From contig NZ_PQBZ01000042.1 in assembly GCF_002964665.1 (NCBI RefSeq), positions 369,097 to 433,096 of the forward strand: a DNA stretch of 64,000 nucleotides, in the 5' to 3' direction. Under the pieces are notes generated by a model, which saw only the letters and a list, made by a program, of their open reading frames with translations, did not search any database and had not been told where the DNA came from. The DNA is from Pseudoalteromonas sp. T1lg23B. Lineage in GTDB: Bacteria > Pseudomonadota > Gammaproteobacteria > Enterobacterales > Alteromonadaceae. The translations under genes and the position numbers were made by a program. This document shows, one piece after another, positions 61,076 to 64,000 of the stretch. How positions within the stretch are numbered: the first letter of the stretch is position 1; every line of letters begins with the position of its first letter.

Positions 61076-64000
61076 TCAATTTACCAAAAGCATCATATTT
61101 TCTGTCGCTAACTGTAAAGAAAGCTTCCCTTCATGCATTCTTGCTCTGATACTGCCCGATGAAACATAGCCAGTTAATTTAGCGCTTCGCCAAAGCATCT
61201 TACCTTCATTATTGACACTAATAACGTTACTCCCATACATAGGGTTACTGACAGACACTAATAACCCTTGATAATCACTGCTTCTCGGATCGACTTGATA
61301 ATCGGATAGAGAAAAATCCAGCTTGCGTTCTAGTTTTAGAACGAGCTTGTCATTGACGATTTCATAAACTTTGAAAGTATCGGCCACTGATTGCTGATCT
61401 TCGTTCAAGCACAATAGCTCAGGGTCACTATCTCCATCTTGGTTAAACGAAGTAAGCTCTGAGCACTCTTGACCTTGCTGAGAATCCAGTAAGCGTAACT
61501 GTCCTGACTCTAGATGATATAAATTGAGCACTGTGTTGTCGATAGATACAACATAGGTCTTAGATTCAAAGAACATAAATTCGTAGCGCTTATATCCGCT
61601 TCCAAACTCTGCGGCTAAAATCGATTCTCCATTAATGACATCTCTTACAAATACACCATCTTGATTCCACGTTACGTGGTCAACATGACCATCTTTATTC
61701 ACGTCTCTTGCAATATATTTGCTCTGATCGGCAAAATGATTACGGGTACCAGGGTTTTGCCAAACATAAGAATAATCGAACAGTCGAATAATACCGCGCT
61801 CAACAAACAACTCTCCAAATCCATCACCGTCGTAATCAACAGCACTACCATGTAACATGATGTCGAGTTTAGTATCTTTTATGTCAACTTTGCCTTGTGG
61901 TGAGACCGTCGCTATCTTTGAGCCGCCCGTAAATACAGCATATTCAGACTGACCGTCTATTGATGTCCACCCCGCAGCGGTTTGAGCATCAAATATAGTA
62001 GGTAGCGCATATGTTGCTTGTGGCTGCATATATGAGTGCGATAAATCATAAACAACCAAATTAGGTTCACCACCATTATTTGCTGTAAAAATGAACTTTG
62101 CTTTGCCATCTGAGTTCACATCAGCAACAAAAGCTATTCTAGGGATCATTGGATTGGTTACGATTTGACCTTTAGATTCGAGCTGATAGGCGTCGGTCAG
62201 ACTAAACACATCGAACACCGTTTCTTCATCGTTCGCAGCTCTGATCAACTCGTCTCTTCCATCGTTATCTATGTCACCAAACTTCGCCTGGAATATTTCA
62301 TTGGCTACATCAAAATCAATGGTACGCAACTTACGGTCAACAAACGAATAGAGTGCCATGCTATTTAATGACGGCAAGGAAACAATTTCATCTATTCCGT
62401 CGGCGTTAAAATCTGCAACAGATAAAGAATTTGACATGACTGGTACATCCAACACTTGCCAAGAACCTGCTTTATACGCTTTACCAATATCCAAAAATAT
62501 TGTGATACCATCATTGTTATCTGATCTAGCTGTAACAAACTTGTGTGCTCGCTCTGTGGTTACTTCGAATAGCACGTCATGTGGCGCTAAAAGGCTGATC
62601 ACAGTTAATTTGGATGCCCTGCTCGACCAATTGTCAGACGGCAGATGTTCCAGCACGACAAGCTCCAAATCACCATCATGATTTAAGTCAATCGCTTGAG
62701 ATTGTACTATGTGGTTCTCAGTACTATATATTTCTTGTGCAACTTGATTTAGGTCGAAGAGCAGCGCGATACTGTTTTGATATTGCAATAGCAATTCTGT
62801 GGCAATATCCTCATCTGCTTGCAGACTGCTTGCATGAGTAAGCAGTCCATCTTGGCTAGTATATGGATAACTCCACTCGTATTGAGCACGCTCTGCGTTT
62901 AAGTTAAAAATGGCTAAGTTATATGGCGACTTTAATGAAAGTAACTCTTTGTTACCATCGCCATCGACATCAACAAACTCTAATTTCTCTGAATAGTATT
63001 CACTTCGTTTAAGTGCTCTTGCTGTCAAATTGGTGCTATCGTCTTTAAGTGTTACTTCAACAAGGTGTTCGTTAATAACCATACCATCGCTATCAACAAT
63101 GCCAAATGTAAATTGATATGTTTGTTGAGCAAATAACAAGCTCTTCGGTGGCTGCCAAGTCACGTTACCATGCTGATCTAGGTGCCCCCCTTGCGGTGCA
63201 GATATTAATGTAACCTGCAATGAGTCGCTGCCTTGATCTGGGTCGAGAGCCTGTACTTTAAACTCTACCAATTCACCAACGTTGAGCACATCAGCAGACG
63301 CATGAGTGGAGCTCAGTAAAATTGGTGCCTTACCAATTGTCACAGCATCAGACAGTTCGCTACTAACTGTATTGCTAGAATCAGATACGTCATAGGCAAC
63401 TTGCACTAAGTCGTTTATTTTAGCTATACCCGCAGGTAATTCTTTATTTTGATAACCAGATACAAGTTCACCATTGATGTACCATCTATATTTAAACGAA
63501 AACTGTTCAAATGAAGTATCTATATCTTCTATATCATCCTCAGAAACCAAAGCAACGATAGGGTCTAGCGTTGTTAGTGCTTTTGCTGGGTCTTGAACAA
63601 TAGATGGCGCATTTTTAACAACTGGCGGCTTTGACAAAACCTCTACAGGCATCAACGGAATGCTACTCAGATTAGCATCCCAAAATGCTTGGATATCTTT
63701 AAAGTAAATCCCTTGATCCCTCTGTCCGTCAAGGTTTGAGTCCTCTGTGTACTTCACCCATGGACGATTAATTTCCACTTGAACTTGATTAGTTGACTTA
63801 AACTTAACCAACCTTGAGGAAATATTTTCAGAGCTATCTGATAACGTTTGTGCTTCAACCGATACGCGTCCAACACCTTGGTATCTTATCTCTCCATTGT
63901 AAGATGTAGACAAACCAGAACTAGTTTCTCTTTCTGTAGTTGTAGTGCTTGAAACAAACGAAATTGATTCTGACTTAAAAGCGATGTATTCGGTAGACAC
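61076..64000 (-). CDS. Large FG-GAP/VCBS secreted protein, N-terminus beyond window
   Basis: 974 residues are visible; the frame is open at the right edge. From the visible start: a Ser/Thr-rich segment, then an Ig/cadherin-like pair (about 150-320; KYRWYINGELVSGYQN and an ALDPDQGSDSLQVTLISAPQ segment). A propeller of FG-GAP/VCBS units follows, with Ca-binding loops such as DVDGDGNKEL, DLNHDGDLEL, DFNADGIDEI, DIDNDGRDEL, DVNSDGKAKF and DYDGDGFGEL. It resembles the FG-GAP part of integrin-like or RHS-associated surface proteins. Whether an adhesin or RHS module precedes it lies outside the window. Confidence 0.8.
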   Translation of the reverse strand: MSTEYIAFKSESISFVSSTTTTERETSSGLSTSYNGEIRYQGVGRVSVEAQTLSDSSENISSRLVKFKSTNQVQVEINRPWVKYTEDSNLDGQRDQGIYFKDIQAFWDANLSSIPLMPVEVLSKPPVVKNAPSIVQDPAKALTTLDPIVALVSEDDIEDIDTSFEQFSFKYRWYINGELVSGYQNKELPAGIAKINDLVQVAYDVSDSSNTVSSELSDAVTIGKAPILLSSTHASADVLNVGELVEFKVQALDPDQGSDSLQVTLISAPQGGHLDQHGNVTWQPPKSLLFAQQTYQFTFGIVDSDGMVINEHLVEVTLKDDSTNLTARALKRSEYYSEKLEFVDVDGDGNKELLSLKSPYNLAIFNLNAERAQYEWSYPYTSQDGLLTHASSLQADEDIATELLLQYQNSIALLFDLNQVAQEIYSTENHIVQSQAIDLNHDGDLELVVLEHLPSDNWSSRASKLTVISLLAPHDVLFEVTTERAHKFVTARSDNNDGITIFLDIGKAYKAGSWQVLDVPVMSNSLSVADFNADGIDEIVSLPSLNSMALYSFVDRKLRTIDFDVANEIFQAKFGDIDNDGRDELIRAANDEETVFDVFSLTDAYQLESKGQIVTNPMIPRIAFVADVNSDGKAKFIFTANNGGEPNLVVYDLSHSYMQPQATYALPTIFDAQTAAGWTSIDGQSEYAVFTGGSKIATVSPQGKVDIKDTKLDIMLHGSAVDYDGDGFGELFVERGIIRLFDYSYVWQNPGTRNHFADQSKYIARDVNKDGHVDHVTWNQDGVFVRDVINGESILAAEFGSGYKRYEFMFFESKTYVVSIDNTVLNLYHLESGQLRLLDSQQGQECSELTSFNQDGDSDPELLCLNEDQQSVADTFKVYEIVNDKLVLKLERKLDFSLSDYQVDPRSSDYQGLLVSVSNPMYGSNVISVNNEGKMLWRSAKLTGYVSSGSIRARMHEGKLSLQLATENMMLLVN

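Overview
The window looks like chromosomal DNA of a facultatively anaerobic, probably marine gammaproteobacterium, with an Alteromonadales-like character (Pseudoalteromonas or Shewanella relatives). This rests on the mixture of NarG-type nitrate respiration, an FNR/NarXL-style regulatory layout, UbiTUV anaerobic quinone synthesis, RAYT- and IS3-type elements, and a giant fibronectin/SpvB/RHS protein. The species cannot be settled from sequence reading alone. No rRNA, tRNA or CRISPR array was seen.

Region 1 (1-12 kb) is accessory. A ladder of truncated copies of the 5' end of a REP-associated tyrosine transposase (RAYT) fills the left edge. Then come a small exported HEAT-like protein and a 3110-residue secreted FnIII/SpvB/FG-GAP/RHS protein, which form one minus-strand unit. 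A second, decayed RAYT copy, a truncated IS4-type transposase and a short relic ORF follow.

Region 2 (12-50 kb) is a nearly continuous anaerobic nitrate-respiration island. It holds a YtfE-like di-iron protein, nrdDG, three NarK/NNP-type transporters, a porin, NnrS, a DGC-domain protein and a PP2C/kinase pair. It also holds ubiT and ubiUV, narL, narX, narGHJI with a PPIase and a small Cys-rich protein, and almost the whole molybdenum cofactor pathway (moaA, mobA, moaB, moaC, moaD, moaE, mogA, moeA, moeB) plus modABC molybdate uptake. A Moco riboswitch precedes moaA. Near-perfect FNR boxes (TTGAT-N4-ATCAA) lie upstream of nrdG, narK, the porin/moeB pair, the DGC gene, the TPP decarboxylase (one mismatch) and narG. 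A shared palindrome TACCACC-NN-GTAGGTA, NarL-like, lies in the narK/narL and narX/narG intergenic regions. Together the genes import nitrate and molybdate, build Moco, assemble the respiratory nitrate reductase, make quinone and dNTPs without O2, and deal with nitrosative by-products.

Region 3 (50-64 kb) is mixed. It starts with an intact-looking IS3 element beside a short RHS footprint. Next is a minus-strand operon of a NERD-domain membrane protein and two paralogous beta-propeller lipoproteins, then a membrane-anchored HExxH peptidase and a MATE transporter split by a 1-nt frameshift. The region ends with a secreted LNS2/lipin-like phosphatase, a dGTPase-like protein, and the 3' part of a large FG-GAP/VCBS secreted protein that runs off the right edge.
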